Source: Nemertoderma westbladi
Taxonomy: Eukaryota; Xenacoelomorpha; Nemertodermatida; Nemertodermatidae
Reading direction: 5' to 3'
DNA: 22,114 nt
NCBI GenBank assembly: GCA_032718475.1
Contig: JAUCBJ010000905.1
Coordinates: forward strand, 1 to 22,114
The translations under genes and the position numbers were made by a program. The notes beneath the pieces were generated by a model. It had not been told where the DNA came from and made no database searches. It worked only from the letters and a program-made list of their open reading frames with translations. Shown piece after piece: positions 9,005-17,784 of the stretch; positions within the stretch are counted from its first letter, which is position 1, and each line of letters opens with the position of its first letter.

Positions 9005-9020
9005 GGCCCTTTTCAGGGCC
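9005..9020 (+). promoter_or_regulatory. Histone mRNA 3'-end type stem-loop, copy 1
   Basis: GGCCCTTTTCAGGGCC gives a 6-bp stem with a TTTC loop, preceded by CCAAAC and followed by AACTA. This fits the metazoan replication-dependent histone stem-loop (GGYYCTTTTCAGRRCC type) bound by SLBP. It is 38 bp after the transposase stop, a histone-like spacing. No clear purine-rich downstream element is seen, because the LTR element begins at 9040. Confidence 0.75.
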
Positions 9021-9034
9021 AACTACTGTACGAC

Positions 9035-9039
9035 CTGAA
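9035..9039. repeat. LTR element target-site duplication CTGAA, left copy
   Basis: CTGAA directly precedes the left LTR and recurs at 20572-20576 directly after the right LTR. Confidence 0.88.
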
Positions 9040-9477
9040 TGTTCGCGCTTTTAGACCTTTAGCAGTTTAACCTGCCAATTTTAATTGTCTTTTTGTATAT
9101 CAATTATTTAATGTACTGAAGTTACATCAGCCGAAGCCAGCCTGTGCGCGACCATTCACCCACAGTTAAGGGAGACTGGATTCGGATGCTTTGATAGTGA
9201 TTGCAGTGTAGACCTACTGTATTATTCGATTGATCGTTAATATATATTCTCTGACAATATATTTACTTTCGGGGAAATATTAACAGTTCCTTTAGGACGT
9301 GGCGCTTTAAGTATAAAACAGAGTTATGACTTATACTAATCACAACTGGATGGCTACTGAGTTTCGTAAAAAGCGCATTCTTTAGGAGATGCTTTATTAA
9401 CCTTCACACTACTTCACACGACTTCACACTACTTCACACTACTGCGCACTGATCTGCCGACCGTCACTGAATTTGAT

Positions 9478-9486
9478 CATATATAA
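9478..9486 (-). promoter_or_regulatory. TATA-like box in the 3' LTR
   Basis: TTATATATG on the minus strand. An initiator-like TCAGTG follows about 30 bases downstream (9452-9447) and AATAAA about 85 bases downstream, the normal order for an LTR promoter and poly(A) signal. The same arrangement is in the other LTR. Confidence 0.5.
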
Positions 9487-10095
9487 GGAGGATCGCAACT
9501 GACACATGTAGGGATTATGAAATAGCATTCAATTCACACAAAAACCACTATAATGTAAGTCGCAGTTGCTACCGTTAAACCTGTTCCTCTAACCTTTAGT
9601 AATCAAGAAGATTGGGGGTTTTATGATTATTCATCGGTATTCTCCAAATATATCAGCATTATACACCAACATAACACCAATTAATAACAGAATCAAATAA
9701 TGCGGTGAACAGTCAGTATGTGTTACTTATGCAGTGTTCCATGTGCAGCAATGCATGAATTGCGGTGTGATGCGGTAGTTGAATCGCGTTGCGTAGTGCC
9801 GCGTTAATAGTTTTACGTTCTTGTAATCAAAGCCATCTGATGTTTCTGATGTTTAGGTCAAAGTCTGAAACTTCCAACACAGAAGTACAGAAGAATTTCC
9901 AAGCAGTTGTTCTCGCTCAGAAAGGTAAACAAAGACCGTAATGCATTGCGCGGTTTTCCATAGGCCTCTGTACAAGATAAAATGAAAATCGCTCTGATTG
10001 GCTGAGCTGAGCGAGCTGAACAAAGAAGTTCCACATCGACAGTAAATCAGCTGACAGATTTCGTAATCTGAACTACAATCTATTTAGAGTATTAA

Positions 10096-10241
10096 GCGCA
10101 TTGCGGTTAAAATGGCTTGTTATGTCCGCTAAAGCACCTATACTGCGCATTGCGGGGGAATTGGCTTGTTATGTCCGCTTAAACACTTACACAGTAAATT
10201 GCGGACAAAAATGACTCGTTATATCTGCAAAAGCTTTTACA
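10096..10241 (-). repeat. Triple 49-50-bp tandem repeat in U3
   Basis: Three units start at 10096, 10145 and 10194. Each contains a GCATTGCGG- or AAATTGCGG-like start, GGCTTGTTATGTCCGC (ACTCGTTATATCTGC in the third) and a run ending ACTT/TTTACA. The third is most diverged and forms the LTR edge. In sense orientation they lie at the start of U3, where enhancer repeats often occur. The same array is at 20426-20571. Confidence 0.75.
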
Positions 10242-10319
10242 CTGCTCCCAGAAAATGGGATTTAATTCTATAAAATATAAAAAATCACAGTTTCTAAAAT
10301 ATAAAAATACTCTAAACAG

Positions 10320-11875
10320 TTAGTCTTTCTTACGCGAACGGCGTTTACGCAGTTTTTTGAGGCTAGCAAGAGTCCTTTTCTCTTTGGGGCGAGCCACTTT
10401 ACTAGGAGGGCTATAACTCCTGGGTGAAGGGTGCTATACAATTGCATTGGAAGGTTTAGGGTTACAGTTGGTGTATCCGCCGGTCGAGGTACCCGGTTGA
10501 TCGGTATCAACCTCAGTGGAATAAGGTCGAACAACCTTGAGAGCGCGTTTTAAGACAGCAGCTCTTACTGGTCCCTGATGGGTCGTTTGCACGAGAGCGG
10601 TAAGTGGACCGTGTGTAGTGAGAAATTTCCTCGGTTTGATGGTTCTTTCCAACTCGCGTTCTCGGGCTCTGTTGAAATCGATATGCTTCTCCTCGAGCTG
10701 ATTTTCCTCCGCTTGTCGTTGGAAGCATTCGTCCAAAACTCTTTCAGAGAGTAGGGTCGTCCAAGTTCGATATCTTCTTAGAGATCCGAATCTGAGATCC
10801 GATCGAACTGAGATAAAGCTAATTCGTTTACCACTTGGACTTGCTGCTGCAATTTACGTTTCTCTAAACAATCGTAGGTTCCTTTTCCGATCTTTTATCG
10901 AATAGTGTCTAACGCGTTGCGTACAATTTTCTCCTCCACCTCGGTGACAGGTTGTATCGGGTTAAACTGGGACGATTATACGGGTTGAACGGCGATATTA
11001 GGTGTCCGCGTCCCAATCCGCCTAGGTAAGATGGGCGAATATCTAGGGAGCCCACAACCGGAGTGCCACCGACTAATTGTTCGGGTAACACTAGATCTTT
11101 GAACAGTGTGTACAGCTCAGGAGGATCTGTCATACTATTAGGATCAAGAGTCTGAGGTTTCACCAGGGAATGAGGAGGTCTGACCGAGTATTCCGGAACT
11201 CTGATCATAGGTTTATTTAAGGATCGTTTGAGTCGAGCGAGTGTAGGTGATACGTCGAAAAAGTTTCGCTCGAAACTCCCGTAAATATAGCGAGTAAAGC
11301 TGTGTTTAGCACAACGTCTCCGCGGATGTTTATGTCTTTCCGTTTGTTGGTTGGGTCTAGGGCATTCATCGTAATAATACCAAAGACGCACGTCTTGTAG
11401 GGGAAACGCAGGTGATCTTTCTCCAGTTTTACAATATCTCTCTCAAGAATTCCAAATATACGTTGAAGTCACTGCGTTTATCCGGTTCTTTAACGTCTTC
11501 TCTTTCGAGTTGGTTTCGAATAGAATTTTAGTGTTCGATTCTCAGTTTATCGTTCCGACTCCGCTGGGTATGATATTTAAATAGGATCATTTCCCTTTCG
11601 GTGTCTACATCGTCCATATCGAGTAAATCGATAGGATGACCAGTAGTTAAGAAGTCCATATACGTACCATTACGATGCGTATAGCTAGCGGTGAATTTTC
11701 TATAGTCCAATTCACTCGTGAGCTGTTCCTTTGACATTAGCGGTTCAATATAACGGCCATCGTCCTCCGTAGTAGTTGGACTAGCTTTGCCGCGTATTAA
11801 GCTATCAACAAACGCTTGCAATGGTAGGGTATATCGCTCCCTGATACCAAGATCATATTCTATCAACTCAGTCAT
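10320..11875 (-). pseudogene. Decayed third ORF of the LTR element, unknown product
   Basis: Between the pol remnant and the 3' LTR lies a coding-like region of over 500 codons in pieces: 11875-11528 (starts MTELIEYDLG), continuing past a TAA in the same frame to about 11440; 11391-10909 (open from further upstream); about 10900-10775; and about 10775-10320, with a TAG at 10434-10436. Frames change at least three times. The last part is charged (QAEENQLEEKHIDFNRARER) and ends in a very basic tail (KKLRKRRSRKKD) that could be a nuclear or nucleic-acid-binding signal. There is no signal peptide or membrane segment, so it does not look like an envelope gene. I do not recognise the family. The position is that of env or accessory ORFs in other LTR elements. 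Confidence 0.6.
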
Positions 11876-12336
11876 AGCTGCTATATGAGTTTATCGATAT
11901 TATAATTAATTATAATTTAGGCTAGCGGTCGTTGCTGCCTCCCCCTCAATGCCCCCGGACAGCGCAAGCTCCTCAGCGCTGATGTACTGTCGCCGCTGTG
12001 TCTATCGCCAACGTAGTAGCTGCACAACGACAACAACAACCAGCGCGAGTCACTCCACTGTCAGTCCCAAGGGCTTAGATTTACTTCAGGTTCTTACTGC
12101 AGAGGTAGGGCTACTTTCACAACTGCGACTCGCTACTGTAAACACACTTTAGTAGTAACATTCACCTATAAACGCACAAATTCCACACAACTGTCACAAA
12201 TTGTACACATTCGGGCCATTTGTCCGTTAGTCAAGTGCCTTCCTGAATGCCACGTTATTATTATGTATCCCTGGATACTAGCAGTGCGCTATTTATTCCA
12301 TATGCTATTCAATGGGGCAAGCTTTTTATTGTTCTT
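11876..12336 (-). other. Non-coding spacer between pol remnant and third ORF
   Basis: No coherent coding is visible in this stretch. At its upstream edge in sense the pol frame ends with GAA followed by GTGAGT (about 12341), a good splice-donor match. At its downstream edge is CATATAGCAG just before the ATG at 11875, an acceptor-like end. An intron used to express the third ORF is possible but unproven. It may also mark the integrase deletion. Confidence 0.4.
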
Positions 12337-14090
12337 TTAACTCACTTCTAATTCTAGCGTGGTTGTTGCCATGGTGTCTTTCCAGTCTCTTTCCAGTAAA
12401 CATAAACGACCAACTGGGGGATTGAGTTGTTGTGTTTCGAATACAATTCCAGGTTTTCTCTTCGTCCTGGAATAGTGACGATGGAAACATCGCTTCAAAT
12501 ACACGACAGCCTTACAAAGCCGATTCCAGGAGCTAGAGTGATTTATCGCTCTCTGCAGGAGAGGTGAGAGTCCCTGCGTGATGTATGGTGTTCCAGATTT
12601 CCAGTCCCTTTCTCTAATTTCCACGACAGATTTATTTGTGGCGGGGGAGTTTAGATCCATAGCGTCGTCCCCTGAAATGTGTAGTACAGACAGATCAATC
12701 ACGGGTTTAAATAACTTTGATTTACTCGTCCGGGTTTTAGGTTTGACTTTCTCCGCTCCCTTGGCTTGTCTAATCTCAGCTGTGGTGAGATGAGGAGGCC
12801 ATTCATCCTCTTCTTTACTTAGGAAGTCGGGTCCACCTAACCAGTCTGGAGTATCTGTCAGTTCTTGAGGAGTTGCTCCTCTGGAAGCGATGTCGGCTGG
12901 ATTAATCGTCCCAGGGCAATGTCTCCATTGATCTACATTAGAGTTAATATCGTCATTATCTGAGGAGTATGGTGTTCCCTCAGTTGTGTTCTCTCCCTCA
13001 CTGATTTCTTCTTCCCATTCACTCACCTGATCTACTTGGTCGTTAGGTAATCTTTCCATGAGTGTTCTACGGGAAGGTCCAGTGAAGTACCAACCTACTC
13101 TCGTTCTTCCCGCATATGTTTGTAATGGTTGCGGTCGAGCAGGCCGTTTTTCTAATGTCTCTAGCGCCTCATGCGCATTTTGGCCAAAGAGTATCTGTAC
13201 TCATGGTTAGTCGGTGTTGAATCTAGGGATATCATGCTGCTGGGTAAAATCGTCTTCATCCCAGTTGTAAGGTTCCACTGGGCTGGTAGCAAAGTTCTTT
13301 ATCGCCACCATCTTTACTGACCTTATGCTGTGTTCTCCTAGTTCATCCTGGGGAGTGGACAACGCTCCTACATAATAGTCTGTAGCTACTGTGGACTTCC
13401 AAACCTGCATAATTCCTGAAAGGTTCAACTGAGTTCGGAACTTGGGTTGTCCAGCAAAGATATCTTCGGCTAGTTCTTTGTCGATGAATGTTCCTGTGCT
13501 GCCGGAGTCCAGGAGGGCGTTGACTATAAAACTCTTACCTGATCCATGGACTCTCAGCTGAACTACGGGGAATTCCCGGATTCCGACGTTGGAAGTTGGC
13601 GCTTTCCAAGATGGTTGTCGGTCAGGAATAGCCGGGTGCGCTTCGTTATCGGTTTCAGTCTCATACGTAAGCGCTCGATACACCGCGGTGTTTGTCATAT
13701 AACAGGATTCGTTTTCGTCGGAGAATTCGTCGGTGTAGAATCCTTCCATCTCGGAGCTGTGGTCAGTGTCGTTCACATCACTGAAATGGACATGTAGTTC
13801 GGGCTCACTTACCTGACTCGTTCGGGTTCTTTCAAATTCTGTGTGCAGCAAGATATGATGTTTCGCGCCGCACTTAGCATACCTACCATCTGAGTAACAG
13901 GTCCGCCGTTGGTGTCCACATCTGAGACAATTATAACACAACCGCTTATCCCACATGACATCACGTCTATCCTTTCAGGATTTCTTTAAGAATTCATCAC
14001 ACACACTTAAACGATGGGGCCCATCGCACAATGCACATTTTGGTTTGATGTTACTTACTTTACCTTGGCACACCGTTGTGCACACTCGTT
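12337..14090 (-). pseudogene. Pol remnant: zinc knuckles, protease, RNase H tail; RT deleted
   Basis: From about 14090 one frame (shifted relative to the Gag ORF) encodes CALCDGPHRLSVC, a first zinc-binding module. It is broken by TGA at 13975-13977, then resumes with CYNCLRCGHQRRTC (CX2CX4HX4C). Next is YAKCGAKHHILLH, where the usual first Cys is Tyr. The aspartic protease core LLDSGSTGTFI follows, with Asp at about residue 150 after the Met at 13956. TAA (13207-13209) and TGA (13201-13203) interrupt it, but the frame continues with LFGQNAHEAL and RTRVGWYFTGPSRR. It then jumps, near 12940, to WRHCPGTINPADIASRG, the tail of the BEL RNase H region. The whole reverse transcriptase (about 500 residues in relatives) is missing, as is integrase after 12337. 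Confidence 0.85.
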
Positions 14091-15829
14091 CTTTCCTCGG
14101 GCTTTCTTCCATGAATTCTCTTAGGAGACGTAGGAGGAGTTTTTGTTACCTGTTCTCTCCTGTCACTGGTTCGAGACTTGAATTTACTTACGTCTTTAGG
14201 TGCTTTGTTGACATAGTAAGATCTTTCGGTGTCTTTCCCGCTGTTCTCCTCTTGAGAGGTTTGGCTTTCGCCGTCGTCTGTATAACACACTGGTGTTACT
14301 TTTCTCCTAGAAACGGGTTTTTCACTCACCTCACTTTCAGGAGTCTTCTCTCTAGACTGTTTCAGGAGTTGTAATCTTACCTCTCGGTTTAAGAATGACA
14401 GAAGGTCCGTCATGGTTGGATCTCTATGTTGTTGGTCCATCAAATAGAGAACCCTTTTGTCCCAGCGAGTACCTACTTCACCCTTTGGCAAAGCTGATGC
14501 TAAGGCTCCTACAACCATAGAATTCTGGTATTCATGAGACTTACCTAACCAATCTAGTTGTCTACAGATCTCCTGAATCTCATCGGAAAACTCTATAATC
14601 CCGCTGCTAAGGAACTTTCGGGGCGCTACCAATTTCGCATACAAATACCTAGCTATGTTAGTCCTATTACCATACCTGATGTTTAGTGTATCCCAAACTT
14701 GTCTTAATCCATCTGGATGTCCAATAAACTTCAACGCCATTAACTTGGGAGATCCTTCCAAGCACTCGATGAGGAATCTAGGTTTCTCTCCGTTAGATAG
14801 CACAGATTTCTGTATGTTATCTTTATAATATTCATTAAAAGGTAACCATTTCATCTCATCTCTGTTGAACTTGACGATCTCTCCCACCTTTACCGCTTGA
14901 CGGGCTTCGGTTCTAGCCATTTGACACGTAAAACTTTCTTGGGCCATCGTATTATTTAATATCGAGTTATCGGTATATAAATTTCTCGGATTATGATCAG
15001 GTCTATATGGAATATCATTATCAACAGGTTTATAATTACCCTTAATAGGGTTTACTATAGGAGTTTCTACTTCACTAGCAGTATAGATGCGTGTAGGCTC
15101 CACACCTTGCACATGAAATACTTCAGACCTAACAGGTTGACACATTGTTACAGGGGGTGGTGGTATACCCCTTTGTATATTTACTAATTTATCGCGTTCT
15201 AACGCGATACTCTGCTGCACTTCTTGCAGTTCTAACCTACCCTCTCTTACTGTTCCCTTTAACTGCTGCACAGTCCCTTCCATTTCTCGGACGTGCTGGG
15301 AGGAACGTAGACGCTGTTCCTCTAATTGTCCGAGCAGGATATCCATCCCCCGCCGTCCCTCATCCACCCACTCGACCGCCGAAGCGGGAGCCGCCAACAT
15401 AGTAGCGGGTAGACGAGGGACGACGGGCGATAAATCGTTGATGTCTCGCTCGGCGTCCAAGACTGGGACTGTTTCTGTGGCTATTCTATTGGGCACAGGT
15501 AATTTAGTACTGTGCAAAGGGAATTTAGAGTTAGGTTCTGGAATTACAGGTGTCTCTATCACCGAAGGGGTGGCTTCGAGAACAGGCCTAATTATTTCAG
15601 GCTCATCTACTATAGTAGGGAGTCTTTCTACTCTAATAATTTGGTCTGTGGGTTCTGTACTACCTAAGTCTGCACTAGCTAGTTGCCTTCTCACAGCTGG
15701 GGGCAAATTAAGCAATTTCTGATGGTGAGGCGTTCTTCTACGTCTGTTGGAACGAGATCTGTTTCCTCCGCCTTCAGGATCTGTTGTATCGCCTTCATCA
15801 GATGATGTAAATCCTTGTCTCTTGTCTCT
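14060..15829 (-). CDS. Gag-like ORF2 with DUF1759-type core, 551 aa
   Basis: The frame is open from 15829 (after a TAA) to 14060. A start at TTG 15715 gives 551 residues, but no ATG explains the N-terminus, so entry by -1 frameshifting from the upstream ORF is likely. Layout from residue 1 at 15715: Pro-rich region (1-115), coiled coil (about 117-185, MDILLGQLEEQRLRSSQ and after), linker, then the Pao/BEL Gag core (about 278-450, with KWLPFNEYYKDN, IRYGN, QLDWLGKSHEY and LLSFLNREVRLQLL). A Lys/Arg-rich tail follows. It is intact, unlike the pol remnant next to it. The frame shifts near its end, so the zinc knuckles fall in another frame. Role: capsid assembly in cytoplasmic particles (family knowledge). 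Confidence 0.8.
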   Translation of the reverse strand, partial: RDKRQGFTSSDEGDTTDPEGGGNRSRSNRRRRTPHHQKLLNLPPAVRRQLASADLGSTEPTDQIIRVERLPTIVDEPEIIRPVLEATPSVIETPVIPEPNSKFPLHSTKLPVPNRIATETVPVLDAERDINDLSPVVPRLPATMLAAPASAVEWVDEGRRGMDILLGQLEEQRLRSSQHVREMEGTVQQLKGTVREGRLELQEVQQSIALERDKLVNIQRGIPPPPVTMCQPVRSEVFHVQGVEPTRIYTASEVETPIVNPIKGNYKPVDNDIPYRPDHNPRNLYTDNSILNNTMAQESFTCQMARTEARQAVKVGEIVKFNRDEMKWLPFNEYYKDNIQKSVLSNGEKPRFLIECLEGSPKLMALKFIGHPDGLRQVWDTLNIRYGNRTNIARYLYAKLVAPRKFLSSGIIEFSDEIQEICRQLDWLGKSHEYQNSMVVGALASALPKGEVGTRWDKRVLYLMDQQHRDPTMTDLLSFLNREVRLQLLKQSREKTPESEVSEKPVSRRKVTPVCYTDDGESQTSQEENSGKDTERSYYVNKAPKDVSKFKSRTSDRREQVTKTPPTSPKRIHGRKPEERTSVHNGVPR

Positions 15830-17391
15830 TTATTGAAGTAGTCTTGCTTCTCTTGAAGATTTTCCAACTCTAGTTGGACTGTCTCTTCAGATGCCCTCCG
15901 TTCTGCTGCTGCCACCGCCTCTGCTGCTTTTCTTTCCGCTTCTGCCACTGCTACCTTTCTTTCAGCCTCTGCCTCTGCCGCTGCCTCTTTTCTTTCAACT
16001 TCTGCAGCTGCTGCTTTTCTTTCAGCCTCTGCCACTGCCGCTTTTCTTTCTGCCTCTGCCACTGCCACTGCAGCTGCTGCTTTTCTTTCAGCCTCTGCCA
16101 CTGCCGCCTTTTTTTCTGCCTCTGCCACTGCCACTGCAGCTGCCGCTTTTCTTTCAACTTGTGCCGCTGCCGCTGCTGATGTCTTTCTGTCTTCTATCCG
16201 TTTTTTCTTTAATTGTTCTTCCTGTTCCCTAGCGATGAGGATGCTTTCATCGAATTTATCCTGCTCTACAGCTAACATTTCCGCATCTAATGCGTCTAAC
16301 ACAAATTTGGCTCCCTCACTAGTAGGATGAAGTCCAGCTAGCCGTCTCCTTAGTTCTTTGTCGCCTATAAATCGTTGATAGTCTGACAGATAGATGTCAA
16401 TGGCGTCCTTCTTCTGAGGTTTCTCTGATGTCGCTTCGCTTTCCACCTGAGAAAAGGTAGCATCTGTTGATTCTCCGTGGGTCGAACGCTCAGTTAGCTG
16501 AATTTTCCATTGGGTCGTCCCTTGGACTTTAAGACTCACCCGTTGGAACCAAGTCTTTACGGCAACTTGCAACGACGTGTCTTGTCTTCTCTTCGAGGCT
16601 TCCTCAAAGGCCGATAGTATTAGTCGGATTCTTAGGATACGTTCTCGAACTTGATAAAGCAGCTCTCCCTGCTCTTGAGGTCCCTGGGGTTGTTGGAACA
16701 GTTGTTCTTCTAATCGCTCCAAAGAGCTGAAGAATCCCTGTACATATCCTGCTGCCGACCTCTTCCACACAGCTGGATCTCTAGTGTCCTTTACCACTCC
16801 CATCCTGTATAAGTCTTCCCAGGCAGCTTCCGATAAGTTAAACGGGAATCCGGGTCCGGGGAAGTTCCATTGCGTTTCGACAATAGACTTTAGTTCCTCC
16901 CTTGTGTATCCCGCATAACTGTCCTTGGTCGATCGCTTACTTCTCGCCCAATCGATTTGATGTTCCTCCACCGCAATCAATACCCTAGTGAGTACGGCTT
17001 CAGGAAGAATGAGAAGTGGATCCGAATAAACTGCTTCTGCTATCTTTGCTCCGCACTCGGGTGTCAACTCTACAGTATCTGAACTACCGGAGCTATCGGG
17101 CCGCTGAGAAATAAGTTCTCGGCTCGGGTGTTGCTGCTGTTTAACAGCTGCCTCTTGGTCCCGCTTGACTTGAGCGCGAGTGCCTATGATAGACCTACGG
17201 TGCTTCACTAACTTCGCAAATTGCGAAATTGCTTCTACTAACCTAGGTTCTGACACAACTACTGTAGGGGTTGCCTTTCTTACAGTAGGAGGGGACTTGG
17301 ACTTCGGTCTCAGATGTTCTGCACTCCTATCTGAGTCGCAGACTGTTCTTTCTAGTAGACTATCTGACAGAGTTTGCTTTGTGTCAGCCAT
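15691..17391 (-). CDS. ORF1 of the LTR element, coiled-coil protein, 566 aa
   Basis: It starts at an ATG in a strong context (AAACATGG) and runs 566 codons without a break. The first third is Ser/Thr- and Lys-rich. Residues about 95-340 look globular, with several Trp/Phe-rich helices (WNFPGPGFPFNLSEAAWEDL; VAVKTWFQRVSLKVQ). Residues about 405-500 are an Ala/Glu/Lys/Arg coiled coil containing two 22-residue repeats (AVAEAEKKAAVAEAERKAAA). The DNA below shows a 66-bp tandem repeat at 16021-16152. It overlaps ORF2 by 139 nt in the -1 frame. I do not recognise a named domain. By position it is the N-terminal part of Gag or an extra structural ORF. Intactness next to a broken pol suggests recent function. 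Confidence 0.75.
   Translation of the reverse strand: MADTKQTLSDSLLERTVCDSDRSAEHLRPKSKSPPTVRKATPTVVVSEPRLVEAISQFAKLVKHRRSIIGTRAQVKRDQEAAVKQQQHPSRELISQRPDSSGSSDTVELTPECGAKIAEAVYSDPLLILPEAVLTRVLIAVEEHQIDWARSKRSTKDSYAGYTREELKSIVETQWNFPGPGFPFNLSEAAWEDLYRMGVVKDTRDPAVWKRSAAGYVQGFFSSLERLEEQLFQQPQGPQEQGELLYQVRERILRIRLILSAFEEASKRRQDTSLQVAVKTWFQRVSLKVQGTTQWKIQLTERSTHGESTDATFSQVESEATSEKPQKKDAIDIYLSDYQRFIGDKELRRRLAGLHPTSEGAKFVLDALDAEMLAVEQDKFDESILIAREQEEQLKKKRIEDRKTSAAAAAQVERKAAAAVAVAEAEKKAAVAEAERKAAAAVAVAEAERKAAVAEAERKAAAAEVERKEAAAEAEAERKVAVAEAERKAAEAVAAAERRASEETVQLELENLQEKQDYFNKETRDKDLHHLMKAIQQILKAEETDLVPTDVEERLTIRNCLICPQL
15808..15814 (-). promoter_or_regulatory. Candidate -1 frameshift heptamer GGATTTA
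   Basis: On the minus strand G GAT TTA is in the ORF1 phase, inside the ORF1/ORF2 overlap and just downstream of the last ORF2-frame stop (15830-15832). A one-base backward slip leads straight into the protein-like ORF2 frame (TSSDEGDTTDPEGGG). I have not shown a downstream stimulatory structure. Confidence 0.4.
16021..16152 (-). repeat. 66-bp tandem repeat within ORF1
   Basis: Two 66-bp units start at 16021 and 16087, near-identical on the + strand (TTCAGCCTCTGCCACTGCCG at each start), flanked by weaker Ala/Glu-coding repeats from 15890 to 16180. They encode the 22-residue coiled-coil repeats of ORF1. Confidence 0.8.
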
Positions 17392-17534
17392 GTTTGATTG
17401 TATAGTTGAATGCCTACTACTATAACGACAGTTAAAGCAAGTCTAGTAATTTAGTAACAACTGTAAGCCTAGTAATGAATTACCGATACCGTTACTCAGT
17501 GTAACGTGATATATATACAACTGTACAATATTAG

Positions 17535-17784
17535 AATACCGGTATACACTTATAGTATATATAATATATATAAGTATTATTACAGACTAGGATTTGTCAC
17601 AGAATACCGGTATATAGTTTCAGCATAAATTTATATAAATATATAATAAGCCTACCGTGAATACCGGTATACAGCTTACACTTATAGTATATATAAGTAT
17701 AATTATAGACTAGAATTAATTACAGAATACCGGTATATAATTTCAGCATAAATTTATATAAATAAATATAATAAGCCTATAGTA
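17535..17784. repeat. Two 125-bp tandem units with ACCGGT cores
   Basis: Units 17535-17659 and 17660-17784 both begin AATACCGGTATAC and contain a second AATACCGGTATATA plus TTTCAGCATAAATTTATATA. A third copy starts at 17785 but stops after about 11 bases. They are AT-rich with CG-containing palindromes. Confidence 0.85.

Larger units (their letters stand above)
9040..10241 (-). repeat. 3' LTR (left copy)
   Basis: It begins TGTTCGCGC and ends TTTTACA on the + strand, hence TGTAAAA...GCGCGAACA in the element's sense. It matches 19383-20571 throughout. It carries two more copies of a TTCACACTAC-like unit near 9410-9445 than the other LTR. On the element strand it has a TATA-like box at 9486-9478, an initiator-like ATCAGTG near 9453 and AATAAA at 9398-9393, so R lies roughly between 9453 and 9375. 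The adjoining interior (CTGGGAGCAG in sense, 10251-10242) is a weak polypurine tract. Confidence 0.92.

Noticed and set aside
10170-10240. LTR tandem repeats as a CRISPR array
   Set aside because: Only three diverging contiguous units with no unique spacers, in a eukaryotic LTR.
10320-11875. The third ORF as an envelope gene
   Set aside because: No signal peptide, fusion peptide or membrane anchor is visible, and the C-terminus is highly basic.
13955-14374. 139-codon + strand open frame opposite the Gag tail
   Set aside because: Antisense to recognised Gag and zinc-knuckle coding; no family motif.
15874-16232. Cys/Phe- and Leu/Pro-rich open frames on the + strand opposite ORF1
   Set aside because: They are shadows of the Ala/Glu/Lys repeat in ORF1; their composition follows from the repeat.
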